From Candidatus Zixiibacteriota bacterium (GTDB lineage Bacteria; Zixibacteria; MSB-5A5; GN15; FEB-12): a stretch of 64,000 nt of DNA. The notes under the pieces were generated by a model. The model was given only the letters and a program-made list of their open reading frames with translations, was not told the origin of the DNA and searched no databases. The stretch lies in assembly GCA_017999435.1 (NCBI GenBank), contig JAGNLV010000004.1, positions 1 to 64,000 of the forward strand. Reading direction: 5' to 3'. Shown one piece after another: positions 48,163 to 58,116 of this stretch; positions within the stretch are counted from its first letter, which is position 1; the number at the start of each line of letters is the position of its first letter. Position numbers and translations under genes: made by a program.

Positions 48163-48330
48163 AGCGTTCTCCCTCGACCAGGTTTATGCATTCGTGTTAT
48201 TCTCTGTTTCGGTCCAGTCCTTCTCCGTCCCCGGGGCCGATAAGTTAACCCTTTGAGACACGAAAAGATACACACCGTAGAGGAAACACGTTGCCGGACT
48301 GGTTGTCAACTATTTTTCGCGCCCAAACCC

Positions 48331-48359
48331 AAAAAAAACGCCGTAACTGACTGTTAGCG
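48331..48359 (-). terminator. Terminator of the transglycosylase-sppA operon
   Basis: On the minus strand CGCTAAC / GTTACGGCG form an imperfect stem overlapping the sppA stop codon, followed by an uninterrupted run of eight T (48338-48331). Confidence 0.6.
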
Positions 48360-49256
48360 GTACAAATACAGCAATTCCGGGCCGCTCATCTCCCGGACCA
48401 GGTCCGTCTGCGTCGCCCGGAGCAACCCCCCGAGCAGGTCAAAGACTGAAATTTGGCGTCTTTTGACCGGCCGGACCACCCTCGGCGTCCCCTCTAAGTC
48501 GGCCAGATCCGCCGCCACCTGAATCGCCTCGTTCAAACCGCCCAAAGTATCCACCAGGTGCAGGTTGAGGGCCTGGAGTCCCGTGAAAATCGACCCGTCG
48601 GCGAGCGGATAGATCTGCTCCGGGTCGAGTCCCCGCCCGTCCGCCACCGCCTGCACGAACTGCTCGTAAGTGTCCATCACAACCGACCGGAGCATGAGCC
48701 GCTCTTCCTCGGTCATCGCCCGGCCGAGCGAGCCGACGTCCTTGAGCTCGCCCGACTTGACCGTCTCCGTCTCGATCCCCACCTTTTCCATCAGCTTGCC
48801 GGCGGTATAGAACTGGAAAATGACGCCGATCGAGCCGGTGAGCGACCCGGGATTGGCGACCACGCGGTCGGCGGCACAGGCGATGTAGTAGCCGCCGGAG
48901 GCGCACACGGAGGCCATCGAGGCGACGACCGGCTTGACATCACGGGCCCGTTTCACGGCATCGTAGATTTCCTGGGAGATGGCCACGCCGCCGCCGGGGG
49001 AGTTGACGTGCAGCACGATGGCCCGGATGCCCGAGTTGTCCTTCCATTCGTCGAGCAGGTCGATAATCGGGCGCCCCATCTCCTCATCGATCGTGCCGTA
49101 CACTTCGACGAGTCCGATGTTGCCGCCCAGCCCGGCGAACCGGAATTCCCCCGACTCGGCCAGCATGCCCGCGATCATGAGGCCGAAGAACCCGATCGCC
49201 CCCAGGAAGACGACCGCAATAACCACCCCGACCACTACGTCGCGCGTCCGCGCCAT
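48354..49256 (-). CDS. sppA: Signal peptide peptidase SppA, short form
   Basis: 300 aa. One N-terminal transmembrane helix (VVVGVVIAVVFLGAIGFFGL), then a ClpP/crotonase-type serine protease domain: VLHVNSPGGGVAISQEIYDA, the nucleophile Ser in ASVCASGGYYIACAA, NPGSLTGSIGVIFQF, and the general-base Lys in VKSGELKDVGS. It degrades cleaved signal peptides in the membrane. It is the single-domain, about 300-residue form. Starts 12 nt after the transglycosylase gene. Confidence 0.95.
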   Translation of the reverse strand: MARTRDVVVGVVIAVVFLGAIGFFGLMIAGMLAESGEFRFAGLGGNIGLVEVYGTIDEEMGRPIIDLLDEWKDNSGIRAIVLHVNSPGGGVAISQEIYDAVKRARDVKPVVASMASVCASGGYYIACAADRVVANPGSLTGSIGVIFQFYTAGKLMEKVGIETETVKSGELKDVGSLGRAMTEEERLMLRSVVMDTYEQFVQAVADGRGLDPEQIYPLADGSIFTGLQALNLHLVDTLGGLNEAIQVAADLADLEGTPRVVRPVKRRQISVFDLLGGLLRATQTDLVREMSGPELLYLYR

Positions 49257-49268
49257 ACCCGACGTCCT

Positions 49269-51506
49269 TTACTCCGTGTAGATCCTCAGCTGGTCCCCGA
49301 CCTGAAGCTGGTCGGGGTTACTCAGCGCATTCGTTTCGATAATCTTCGCGATCGTGGTCCGGTACTTCTGGGCAATCTGGCTGAGCGATTCGCCGCGCCG
49401 GACGCGGTGAATCACGTAGTCGGCGGCGGCGCCGGAACCACCGCCCACGGTGAGGACCTGCCCGGGGTAAATGCGGCTGGAGCGCCCGAGGTTGTTCAGG
49501 CGGCGGATGTTCGAGGTCGTTGTCCCAAACTTCCGCGCGATCTCCCACAGCGTATCGCCGGAGCGGACCGTGTATCTCTGCGAACTGCCGGAGGACTTCT
49601 TCGAAGCCGCCGGCGTTCCGGCGTAGGTCCGACCCGCGTCGGCCGGATGGGATCCGCCGGGGATTCTGAGTTTCTGGCCCACATAGATGCGCGCCCCGCG
49701 GCCGATGGCGTTGCTCCGCCGCAGCGCATCCACGGACGTCCCGAAGGCTTTCGCAATATCCCACATGGTGTCGCCCGAGCGCACCACGTAGACGCCGTTG
49801 CGCGATTCGTAGGACCTTCCGTCGCCCCCGCCCGACGGCGCGCCGTCAAGCGGCACGGGCACGATCAGCGTCCTGCCCGCGTAGATCTTCGAGCGGCTGC
49901 TCATGTTGTTCGCGGCCAGGATGGAGTACTGCGACACCCCGTAGCGGGAGGCGATGGAGCTGACCGTCTCCCCCCGGCGAATGGTGTGCCGCACCCAGCT
50001 CGACTCCTTGGGCGATTCCATGCTCTCGTAGGCGGCCAGGAATTTCGTCCGCGACCCGGAAGGGATCTTCAGCCGGTAGTCCTTCACGTTCGGGGGCGTA
50101 AACTTGCGCAGCAGTTCCGGATTGAGGTCTTCCAGCTCGCCCACCGTGCAGCCGACTGCGTCCGCCACCACCGTGAGATCGAGGCACCGGTCGATCGAAA
50201 CTTCGTCCCAGGTGAGCTCGTCTTCGAACTCGATACTCTCAAAACCGTACTTCTCGGGTTCTTTGGAGATCATCGCCGCCGCCATGATGAGCGGGACGTA
50301 GTCCATCGTCTGGCGCCGCAGGTTGAGTTTCCAGAAATCCCGCGTCCCCTGCTTGGCGATCGTCCGCTCCACCCGGCCGGGACCGCCGTTGTAGGCCGCC
50401 ATGGCCAGTTCCCACGACCCGAATTTCTGGTAGAGATCCTTCAGGAAACGGCAGGCGGCGTGGGTCGACTTGATCGGGTCGCGCCGCTCGTCGATCCACC
50501 AGTCGCGGTCCAACCCGTAGAGGCGCCCGGTGGAGGCGATGAACTGCCACAGTCCCGAGGCCCGGGCCCACGAGTAGGCGCGCGGATTAAACCCCGACTC
50601 GACCATCGAGAGGTACACGAGATCCTCCGGCATCTCGTACTGCCGGATGATGTCCTTCATCATCCGGTCATATTTCTTCGACCGCCGCAGAAACTTCTCG
50701 AACGCCTCCCGCGCCACGGTCTGGAAATACACCACCGACTTGCGCACCCGCTCGTTCATGTAGACGGGGATATCGAAAGTGATCTCCTCCGGCTCGGTCG
50801 TGAACACCAGCATGGAGTCGTTGCTGAGATTGTTCGCAAGATCGCCGAACCGCTCGATCAGCACGGCGGGCGAGACGTCCCCCTGCAGATCGCCGAGCGA
50901 CAGAAGGGTGACCCGGTAGTCGGCGATGACGTCGTCCAGGAGGATGCTGTAGGCCGCCGCCTCGGGCGTCTCCAGCGAGTCGCCCTCGATGTCGAGCGAC
51001 GCCAGGATGGTCAGGCCCTGCTCGAAATAGTACTGGGCCTCCTCCCAGCTTCCCTCGCGGTTGGCGATCACGCCCATCGCGTGGTACTCTTCGGCCAGGT
51101 CGAGCTGCCGCCACAGCTCGTCATCCACGGCCGCTGTCGAATCCCCCACGTCCCCCATTTCCACGAGCGTGTCGGTCGAGGGCGAGGGGTCGCTGATCGC
51201 GGTCGCATTGCGGCGGTTGTATTCGCGGACCAATTCCTCGCGGGAGCGTTTGCCCGCGGGATCATGATTTGTCGCAAGGGAAGTGTCCTGGTCGGCCGGT
51301 GCGGCCGCGGCCACGGCGCCGGAGGATGCCGGCGCGGCCTTCGAACCGGAGTCGCCGGTGGCGCTCCGCGAGGATTCGGTGAAATTCGGCGGTCGGGAAA
51401 TGGCGGCCTTGCCGCCGCACCCGTCCATGACCAGCCCCGATACCCCGAGTGCACATGCCACAAACAGGGCCGGCAGACGGCCGTCGGCAATCGTCATTCG
51501 TCTCAT
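49269..51506 (-). CDS. Lytic transglycosylase (MltD-like) with four LysM domains
   Basis: About 745 aa. Lipoprotein-like N-terminus (ALFVACALGVSGLVMDGC, Cys about residue 30). A helical region precedes the SLT domain with the catalytic Glu in SMVESGFNPRAYSWARASGL and WQFIASTGRLYGL ... MAAYNGGPGRVERT. Four LysM repeats finish it, each opening like YVVRSGDTMWDIAKAFGT (about residues 522-570, 590-630, 650-690 and 700-743). It cleaves peptidoglycan glycan strands to anhydro-muropeptides. ATG choices are 51539, 51506 and 51497; 51506 has GGGA at the best spacing. Confidence 0.93.
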   Translation of the reverse strand: MRRMTIADGRLPALFVACALGVSGLVMDGCGGKAAISRPPNFTESSRSATGDSGSKAAPASSGAVAAAAPADQDTSLATNHDPAGKRSREELVREYNRRNATAISDPSPSTDTLVEMGDVGDSTAAVDDELWRQLDLAEEYHAMGVIANREGSWEEAQYYFEQGLTILASLDIEGDSLETPEAAAYSILLDDVIADYRVTLLSLGDLQGDVSPAVLIERFGDLANNLSNDSMLVFTTEPEEITFDIPVYMNERVRKSVVYFQTVAREAFEKFLRRSKKYDRMMKDIIRQYEMPEDLVYLSMVESGFNPRAYSWARASGLWQFIASTGRLYGLDRDWWIDERRDPIKSTHAACRFLKDLYQKFGSWELAMAAYNGGPGRVERTIAKQGTRDFWKLNLRRQTMDYVPLIMAAAMISKEPEKYGFESIEFEDELTWDEVSIDRCLDLTVVADAVGCTVGELEDLNPELLRKFTPPNVKDYRLKIPSGSRTKFLAAYESMESPKESSWVRHTIRRGETVSSIASRYGVSQYSILAANNMSSRSKIYAGRTLIVPVPLDGAPSGGGDGRSYESRNGVYVVRSGDTMWDIAKAFGTSVDALRRSNAIGRGARIYVGQKLRIPGGSHPADAGRTYAGTPAASKKSSGSSQRYTVRSGDTLWEIARKFGTTTSNIRRLNNLGRSSRIYPGQVLTVGGGSGAAADYVIHRVRRGESLSQIAQKYRTTIAKIIETNALSNPDQLQVGDQLRIYTE

Positions 51507-51594
51507 GCGTGATCCCACGGTTGCGGTTTTTGATCCCATTATCGGTCATCCGCCCACCCCCCTTTAAAGGGGCGGTCATTGTGTCAACCTGGCC

Positions 51595-51623
51595 AAAGTA
51601 CGGGTGTAAAAACCTCGTGTCAA
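51595..51623 (-). promoter_or_regulatory. Promoter of the transglycosylase-sppA operon
   Basis: On the minus strand TTGACA (51623-51618, perfect), 17-nt spacer, TACTTT (51600-51595). The leader contains the palindrome CCCCTTTAAAGGGG (51559-51572). Confidence 0.6.
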
Positions 51624-51684
51624 TTTTCAACAAGCCGGCCCGGTGATTTTCTCGTACTGCGCAAAAAGTGCACAGGCCCCGCCG

Positions 51685-52614
51685 TCACGCGCCCTGCAGC
51701 GCCGCCAAATTGGCGCGGAGCTCCTGCATAAGTGACGGTCGATCGGCGAAAAATCGGCAATCAGCCTGGTGGCGGAACCATGTCAACTGGCGTTTGGCGT
51801 AGCGGCGGTGGTTCTGTTTGACCAGGGCCACCGCCTCGTCCAGCGCCAGGCGCCCCTCCGCGTGATCGAGCAGCTCGGTGTAGCCGATCACGTTGGCCTT
51901 CCGCACCTGTTCCGGACCGATCCGGGCGGCCAGGCCGCGCACTTCCGCGAGCAGCCCCGCCGCCATCATCTGCTCCACCCGCGCATCGATGCGGGCGTAC
52001 AGTTCCGGGCGCTCCGGGGCCAGGCAGAGGTATGCAAAGCGATGCGCGGCCTTGCGGTATCGGCCGGTCACGGCCAGTTCCGAGCGTGTGCGGCCGGTCA
52101 CTTCGAATATCTCCAGCGCCCGGATCACACGCACGCGGTTGTTCGGGTGGAGCCGGGCCGCCTCCAGCGGATCGATCCGCGTGAGGTGGGCGTAGAGTGC
52201 CTCCGCGCCCTGCTCCGCCATCTCCCGCTCCAGTCGCTCCCGGATCCCCAGATCCCCCTCGGCGATCTCCACAATTCCGGTCGTGAGCGCCCGCAGATAG
52301 AATCCCGTACCCCCGACCACCAGGGGTATGGCTCCGCGGCGGAGAATGTCGTCGATCGCCGCCGTCGCATCATCGATAAACTGAAAAGCGGTGTACCGTT
52401 CTCCGGGATCGATAACATCGACGAGGTGGAAGGGCACAGCCGCGCGCTCCTCGGGCGTCGGTTTGGCCGTCCCGATATCGAATCCCCGGATCATCTGGCG
52501 GGAATCGGCGGAGACGACTTCGATGGGCCGCCCGTGCGCGGCTTCGACGGCCGCCGCCGTCTTGCCGGCGCCGGTCGGCCCGCAGAGGATCGGTATGGCG
52601 CGCGGCTCAGGCAC
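51685..52614 (-). CDS. miaA: tRNA dimethylallyltransferase
   Basis: 309 aa from a GTG that overlaps the mutL end by 8 nt. It adds the isopentenyl group to A37 of tRNAs reading UNN codons. Motifs: P-loop ILCGPTGAGKTAAAVEAA, SADSRQMIRGFDIGTAKPTP, VVGGTGFYLRALTTG, RLHPNNRVRVIRALEIFEVT, and the C-terminal NHRRYAKRQLTWFR. Complete and of normal length. Last gene of the lapA-miaA unit. Confidence 0.97.
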   Translation of the reverse strand: MPEPRAIPILCGPTGAGKTAAAVEAAHGRPIEVVSADSRQMIRGFDIGTAKPTPEERAAVPFHLVDVIDPGERYTAFQFIDDATAAIDDILRRGAIPLVVGGTGFYLRALTTGIVEIAEGDLGIRERLEREMAEQGAEALYAHLTRIDPLEAARLHPNNRVRVIRALEIFEVTGRTRSELAVTGRYRKAAHRFAYLCLAPERPELYARIDARVEQMMAAGLLAEVRGLAARIGPEQVRKANVIGYTELLDHAEGRLALDEAVALVKQNHRRYAKRQLTWFRHQADCRFFADRPSLMQELRANLAALQGA

Positions 52615-54481
52615 GGCCGAATTGCCTGTCGAGGTCGCTGCGCGTAATGCGCACGAAAGTCGGGCGCCCGTGCGGGCAGGAGTAGCGGTCCCGGCACTGC
52701 AGGAGGGCCTCGAGGAGGTGGACCGCCTCGTGCTCGCTCAGGCGGTCGCCCGCCATCACCGCCGCCCGGCAGGCGATCGATTGCGCCATCGCCTTGGTGA
52801 GATCCTGCCCGGCCCGGCGCAGTGATCCGAGGTCATCGAGAATGTGCAGGAACATCGTGTCGGGCGACCTCTGCCGGCGGGCGAGCACCGAGGGCGTCGC
52901 GTCGATCGTCACCGTCCGCCCGCCGAAGGGCGCCACGGCGAATCCCGACCGGTTGAGCAGATCGCATGATTCCTCAAACACGGCGAATTGCTCGGGGCTC
53001 AGCTCCACCTGGGCCGGAAACAGGAGGCTCTGCCCGCTCAGCGACTGCTCGGCCAGCCGCCGCAGAGTCTCCTCGTAGAGCACTCGCTCGTGCGCGGTGT
53101 GCTGGTCCACGACATAGAGCTCCTCGGCGCTTTCGATCAGCAGGTAGAGATTGGCGAACCGGCCGATGAACCGGAAACCCTGAGAGGGACCCGGAGCCGC
53201 CGGGCCGGAGTCCGCCGGCTGATCGCCGCGCACCTCGCCGGTCACCGTATCCACCGTCAGCCCCGGCGGCAGCGCCGGATCCGCCGCGGCCGGGCCGTCT
53301 TCCGGCGGGCGGTAGAACTCTCCGAGTTGGTCGAGGCTGACCGGCCGCGCGTGGTAGACGCCGGGGATTACGCCCTGGCGGGAGGGAGGCACGGGCACGG
53401 GACGGATACCCGGCGGCCCGCCGCCGCTTTTCTCCCCGTCGCCCGTACGCAACGGGAAAGTCGGGACGATCCCGTCCTGCCGCAGCGTCTCGCTGACCAG
53501 GCGGCGGACGGCCTCGTGGAGTTCCCGCTCGTTCGACAGCCGCACTTCCGCCTTGGTCGGGTGCACGTTGACGTCGACCTCGCGCGGGTCGACTTCGATG
53601 AGGAGCGCGCCGACAGGGAACATGCCTTTGGGAATCAACTCGCCGTAGCCAGCCAGGAATGCGTGCGCCAGCGTCGCCGATTGAATGAACCGGCGATTGA
53701 TGAAGAAAAACTGCCCGTAGCGGTTGTTCTGAATCATGTCGGGGCGCCCGATGCAGCCGCTCAGGCGCACCGGCCCGGCTTCCCCGGCAACCGGCAGAAA
53801 TGGCCGGCCCGGACTCAAGAGGGTCGGGACGCGTTCGGCCACGGCCTCGGCCGCCGGCGCCGCGAACATCTTCCGCTCGTTGAGCGTGTACGAGAACGCG
53901 ACATCCCAGCGCCCGATCGCCAGCGCCATGGCCATACGCGAGATATGCCGGGCCTCGGTCGTTTCGGCTTTGAGGAATTTCCGCCGCGCCGGGGTATTGA
54001 AAAACAGGTTCTCGACCTCAATCGTGGTGCCCGGCGCCGCCGCAGACGGCCGCTTGGTCATCAGCACCCCCCCTTCGTAGATGATCTCGGTTCCGTGCGC
54101 CGCCTCGCGCGGGCGCGTCACCATGCGCAGCCGCGAGACGGAGGCCACCGAGGGCAGCGCCTCGCCGCGAAATCCGTAGGTGTACAGCTCGTTGAGATCG
54201 TCAAACACGGCGATCTTCGAGGTCGCGTGGCGCGCGAATGCGATTTCGACCTGGTCTTCCGCAATGCCGCAGCCGTTGTCGACAATCTTGATCAGCCGGG
54301 CCCCGGATTTTTCGACCACGATGTCGACCCGGTCGGCGCCCGCGTCGAGCGCATTTTCGACCAGTTCCTTGACCACGGCAGCCGGCCGCTCGATCACTTC
54401 GCCCGCCGCAATCTTGTTGACCACCCGTTCGGGCAGGGGGCGTATCCGCTGCGGCGCCGGGGAATCGGTCGGCCGGGTCAT
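52607..54481 (-). CDS. mutL: DNA mismatch repair protein MutL
   Basis: 624 aa. GHKL ATPase: IAAGEVIERPAAVVKELVEN, DNGCGIAEDQVEIAFARHAT and YGFRGEALPSVASVSRL. The C-terminal domain keeps the endonuclease motif as DQHTAHERVLYEE (usual DQHAxxExxxxE with Ala to Thr) and the late CPHGRPTF motif, so it is a nicking MutL of the type found in organisms without MutH. A proline-rich linker separates the halves. Its ATG overlaps the mutS stop (ATGA). Confidence 0.97.
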   Translation of the reverse strand: MTRPTDSPAPQRIRPLPERVVNKIAAGEVIERPAAVVKELVENALDAGADRVDIVVEKSGARLIKIVDNGCGIAEDQVEIAFARHATSKIAVFDDLNELYTYGFRGEALPSVASVSRLRMVTRPREAAHGTEIIYEGGVLMTKRPSAAAPGTTIEVENLFFNTPARRKFLKAETTEARHISRMAMALAIGRWDVAFSYTLNERKMFAAPAAEAVAERVPTLLSPGRPFLPVAGEAGPVRLSGCIGRPDMIQNNRYGQFFFINRRFIQSATLAHAFLAGYGELIPKGMFPVGALLIEVDPREVDVNVHPTKAEVRLSNERELHEAVRRLVSETLRQDGIVPTFPLRTGDGEKSGGGPPGIRPVPVPPSRQGVIPGVYHARPVSLDQLGEFYRPPEDGPAAADPALPPGLTVDTVTGEVRGDQPADSGPAAPGPSQGFRFIGRFANLYLLIESAEELYVVDQHTAHERVLYEETLRRLAEQSLSGQSLLFPAQVELSPEQFAVFEESCDLLNRSGFAVAPFGGRTVTIDATPSVLARRQRSPDTMFLHILDDLGSLRRAGQDLTKAMAQSIACRAAVMAGDRLSEHEAVHLLEALLQCRDRYSCPHGRPTFVRITRSDLDRQFGRA

Positions 54482-57087
54482 GCGAGATCCTCTTTCATTT
54501 TGCGCAGCGCGTCGAGCGCCTCCAGCGGCGTCATGCGGTCAAGGTCGAGGGCCCGGATTTGTTCTTCGGTTGCCGACGGCTTCTGATCGAAGAGCGTCGG
54601 CTGCACGCGCTCCTTATACAGCCCTCGTCCCAGCTCGCTGCGGGTGAATTTTCCCGATTCGAGCAGACGGAGAATCTGGCGGGCGCGGGCGATCGCCGAC
54701 CGGGGCAGCCCGGCCAGCCGGGCCACCTCGATCCCGTAGGAGTCATCGCACCCGCCGGGGATAATGTGGTGGAGGAATACCACCCGGTCTTCCCACTTCT
54801 TCACCTGCACCTGGTAGTTGTGGACGGACTCGTAGATTTCCGCCATCCCGGTCAGTTCGTGGTAGTGGGTGGCGAACACGGTGCGCGCGCGGATGTGCTC
54901 GTTGATGTGCTCGACGACCGCCCAGGCGACCGAGAGTCCGTCGAACGTCGACGTCCCCCGCCCCACTTCGTCGAGCAGCACGAGCGAACGCGCGGTGGCG
55001 TTGTGGAGGATGTTCGCCGTCTCCACCATCTCGACCAGGAAGGTCGACTGCCCGCGGGCGAGGTTGTCGACGGCGCCCACCCGCGTGAACACCCGGTCGG
55101 CCAGCCCGATCTCCGCTTTCTCCGCCGGCACGAACGACCCGATTTGGGCGAGGATCACGATGAGTCCGATCTGGCGAAGGTAGGTTGATTTGCCCGACAT
55201 GTTCGGCCCGGTGAGGATGTGGATGCACCCCGCGTCGGGCGAGAGCGTCACGTCGTTGGCGACGAACGAGCCGGGCGGCAGCACGGCCTCGATCACCGGG
55301 TGGCGGCCGCCTGTGATCCGCAGCCGGGCGTCCTCGTAAATCTCCGGCTGCACGTACCCCCGCTCCACCGCCGTCTCGGCCAGCCCGGAGACGAGATCGA
55401 GCTCGGCGGCCAGCTCGGCCGCGAGCTTGATCGCGGCGATGCGGGTGTTGAGGAATTCCATCAGCTCCAGATAGAGCTCTTCCTCGAGCTTGAATATTTT
55501 CTCCTCGGCCGAGACGATGAGGTCCTCTTTCTCCTTCAGCTCGGGCGTGATGAACCGCTCGGCGTTCACCAGGGTCTGCTTGCGGATGTAGTCCGGCGGC
55601 ACCAGGCCGAGGTGGGACTTGGTGATCTCGATGTAGTATCCGAAGACCTTGTTGAACCCGACCTTGAGGTTGCCGATCCCCGTCCGCTCGCGCTCGGTTT
55701 TGGCGAGGCCGGCGATGTACTGCCGGGCGTCGCGGATTCCGTCGTTGAGGGCGTCGAGGCGCGGGGCGTACCCCCGGCGGAAGATGTCCCCCTTCAGGTG
55801 GGTGAGCGGCGGTTCATCGACCAGGGCGCCGGCGAGGCGGTCGACAATCTCGGTGGTATCGGGGAGGGCCGCCGCGAGTTCGGTCAATAGCGGGCTGTGC
55901 GCCGCAGCGATCAGGCGGCCGAGCGCGCGGCACTCGGCCAGTCCCTCGCCGATCGCTTTCATCTGGCGCGGGTTCAGCTTCCCGATCCCCAGCCGCCCGG
56001 CGATCTTCTCCAGGTCCGGCAGCCGCTGGGTATGTTCGCGCACGCGGGCGGCGAGGTCCCGGTCGCGCACCAGTTCGGCCACGCCCGAGAGGCGCTTCTC
56101 GATCCGCGCTTTGTTGCGGAAGGGCCGCACGAGAGCGGCCGCCAGCCGCCGCGCCCCCGGGGCCGTCCGGCACCTGTTCACCGCGGCGAAGAGCGAATTC
56201 GGCTCGGTCCCCTCGGCGAGATTGCGCAGCAGCTCCAGATTCCGCACCGTCCCGTAGTCCAGCACCATGTACTCCGCGGTGTCGAACCGCACGATGCGGT
56301 CGATGTGCGACAACCGCTCGCGGTGGTTTTCGCGGAGGTAGCGGAACACCGCCCCCGCGGCCGCAATCCCCAGGCGCGCCTCGCCGATCCCGAATCCGTC
56401 GAGCGTGCTCGTCCCAAAATGCTCGCTGAGCTCCCGCACCGCCGTCCGGTAGTCGAAATTCCACTCCGCGAACCCGGTCAGGTGGATCGCGCCATTGGCC
56501 GGATCGAACCCGGGCCGGCCGTCCTCCGCTTCCCCGCCGGTGGGGTACAGAACCTCGCGCGGTTCGAGGACGCGCAGGCGCTCGCGCACCTCGTCGGTCG
56601 GCCCCTCGTCGACGAGGAACGCCCCGGTTGACAGGTCGAGCGCAGCCAGCCCGAGCGCGCTGTCTCCCCGCGGGCAGACGGCCGCGAGCCACACCGCCTG
56701 CCGGTCCGAGGCCTCTCCCTCGATCGTCGCCGTCCCCGGCGTCAGGATTTCCACGATCTCGCGTTTGACCAGCCCTTTGGCGGTCCTGGGGTCCTCGACC
56801 TGCTCGACCACCACCACCTTCTCCCCCGCCGCGAGCAGGCGGGCGAGGTACTTGTCGGCCGAATGGTAAGGCACGCCGGCAAGCGGCACGCGCTCGTTGG
56901 CGCCGTGGGACCGCGAGGTCAGCGCAATCCCCAGAATGGGGGCTGCCTTCACCGCGTCGTCGCCGAACATCTCATAGAAATCCCCCATGCGGAAAAACAG
57001 GATCTTGCCCGGATGCTGCGCCTTCACCGCGTAGTACTGGCGCATGAGGGGAGTAAGGGAATCGTCTGTGTCCCGCGGGCCCGTCAT
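54478..57087 (-). CDS. mutS: DNA mismatch repair protein MutS
   Basis: 869 aa. Mismatch-binding Phe-x-Glu motif in ILFFRMGDFYEMFGDDAVKA. The C-terminal ATPase has Walker A GPNMSGKSTYLRQI, the segment FTRVGAVDNLARGQSTF with VEMVETANILHNA, and Walker B LVLLDEVGRGTSTFDG with GLSVAWAVVEHI and the composite-site His in TVFATHYHEL. Ends in a helix-turn-helix dimer region. Coupled upstream to the SPOR protein and downstream to mutL by ATGA overlaps. Confidence 0.98.
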   Translation of the reverse strand: MTGPRDTDDSLTPLMRQYYAVKAQHPGKILFFRMGDFYEMFGDDAVKAAPILGIALTSRSHGANERVPLAGVPYHSADKYLARLLAAGEKVVVVEQVEDPRTAKGLVKREIVEILTPGTATIEGEASDRQAVWLAAVCPRGDSALGLAALDLSTGAFLVDEGPTDEVRERLRVLEPREVLYPTGGEAEDGRPGFDPANGAIHLTGFAEWNFDYRTAVRELSEHFGTSTLDGFGIGEARLGIAAAGAVFRYLRENHRERLSHIDRIVRFDTAEYMVLDYGTVRNLELLRNLAEGTEPNSLFAAVNRCRTAPGARRLAAALVRPFRNKARIEKRLSGVAELVRDRDLAARVREHTQRLPDLEKIAGRLGIGKLNPRQMKAIGEGLAECRALGRLIAAAHSPLLTELAAALPDTTEIVDRLAGALVDEPPLTHLKGDIFRRGYAPRLDALNDGIRDARQYIAGLAKTERERTGIGNLKVGFNKVFGYYIEITKSHLGLVPPDYIRKQTLVNAERFITPELKEKEDLIVSAEEKIFKLEEELYLELMEFLNTRIAAIKLAAELAAELDLVSGLAETAVERGYVQPEIYEDARLRITGGRHPVIEAVLPPGSFVANDVTLSPDAGCIHILTGPNMSGKSTYLRQIGLIVILAQIGSFVPAEKAEIGLADRVFTRVGAVDNLARGQSTFLVEMVETANILHNATARSLVLLDEVGRGTSTFDGLSVAWAVVEHINEHIRARTVFATHYHELTGMAEIYESVHNYQVQVKKWEDRVVFLHHIIPGGCDDSYGIEVARLAGLPRSAIARARQILRLLESGKFTRSELGRGLYKERVQPTLFDQKPSATEEQIRALDLDRMTPLEALDALRKMKEDLA

Positions 57088-58085
57088 CGCGCGACGACCT
57101 GGTAGGTTTCGTTCATCTCGCGTTCGAGGCGGGCTTTGGCGGCGGCCGCCTCCTGGTAGGCGGCGAACCGCCCGACATACACCGCCCGGTAGGTCACGCG
57201 GGAGATGGTCTTGTCGGCGATCTCGGTCTTCCAGCCGGTCTGCCGGAAGCGCTCGGCCTGGGTGCGGGCGTTGTCGGCATCGGTGAACACCCCCACCTGA
57301 ATGGTGTAGTACGTGCCGGTCACCTGTTCGGCCTCGGCGGCGCGGCGCTCGACTCCTTCGGCCATGACTGCCAGCCGATCCACCAGCGCCTCGAGCCCGA
57401 CCGCGTTCGGGTACGCCTCCCGCAGCACGTTGTAGTAGAAGACGGCGTCGTCGGCCTTTCCCCGCCTTGCGGCATCCATCGCCAGCAGGTATAGGGCCTG
57501 GGGGACGCCTGGTCCGGTCTTTTCGCGCGCCAGTCCGCGGAGCATCTTATCGGCGCCGATTTCCTTCTTGCTCCCCTGGAGCACCCGCGCCTTGTCGATT
57601 TGCCCCCACTGCTGCGCCAAGCCCGATCCGTACTCGACCAGGTACCGGTCGGCCTGGCGGAGGGCCGATTCGCCGGCCCCGGCCTGCTCGTCCAGCAGCG
57701 TGGAGAATCGCATCATCTGTTCGCGGTAGCGGCCGTGCTCGAACTTCGCGCGGTAGTTGACAATCACGCGCTCGAGCTTGTCCCAGGCCTTCGTCAGGGA
57801 GTAGTACTGGGCCAGCCGCAAATTGGCCAGTTCGCGGTACTCCGCCCCGACGCCCGCACCGAGCGCCACCTCCAACAGCTCGGCCGCGCGTACGGCATCG
57901 GGCTCCAGGAGCGCCTGGAAGAACAGCGTGGCGCCGTCGCGCACCGACGCCGTCGACACCCGCGACAGTTCCTGCCGCGCCTCATCGAGTTTCCCCTGGG
58001 TAATCAGGCGGTAGATGAGGTCGTCGGCGGAGGCCGGGGCGGCCGGGGCGGCGGCCAGCATGACCATGCAGAGCAGTTTTTTCAT
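57084..58085 (-). CDS. Secreted SPOR-domain protein with helical repeats
   Basis: 333 aa. Signal peptide MKKLLCMVMLAAAPAAPASA. A helical TPR-like region (about residues 20-245; LITQGKLDEARQELSRV, AMDAARRGKADDAVFYYNV) is followed by a C-terminal SPOR domain (about 255-333; GTYYTIQVGVFTDADNARTQ, AVYVGRFAAYQEAAAAKARL). SPOR domains bind denuded septal glycan, so a cell-division or envelope role is likely. Lies between lapB and mutS, overlapping mutS by 4 nt. Confidence 0.85.
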   Translation of the reverse strand: MKKLLCMVMLAAAPAAPASADDLIYRLITQGKLDEARQELSRVSTASVRDGATLFFQALLEPDAVRAAELLEVALGAGVGAEYRELANLRLAQYYSLTKAWDKLERVIVNYRAKFEHGRYREQMMRFSTLLDEQAGAGESALRQADRYLVEYGSGLAQQWGQIDKARVLQGSKKEIGADKMLRGLAREKTGPGVPQALYLLAMDAARRGKADDAVFYYNVLREAYPNAVGLEALVDRLAVMAEGVERRAAEAEQVTGTYYTIQVGVFTDADNARTQAERFRQTGWKTEIADKTISRVTYRAVYVGRFAAYQEAAAAKARLEREMNETYQVVAR

Positions 58086-58116
58086 GACCGGTGGCGCGGG
58101 CGGATTCCCGTTCGGA

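Noticed and set aside
48230-48330. Promoter for the HU gene (TTGACA-N17-TTTCCT)
   Set aside because: The -35 box is perfect but the -10 match is only 3 of 6, so it is too weak to list.
49269-50000. Repeated DNA near the end of the transglycosylase gene
   Set aside because: These are the four LysM domains at protein level, not DNA repeats or a CRISPR array.
48558-51512. 984-codon plus-strand frame across sppA and the transglycosylase
   Set aside because: Both minus-strand genes are unmistakable, and the frame has no start signal or domain.
52607-54481. MutL DQHT variant as loss of endonuclease
   Set aside because: The acidic and His residues of the motif and the late CPHG motif are kept; only the non-ligand Ala is changed.
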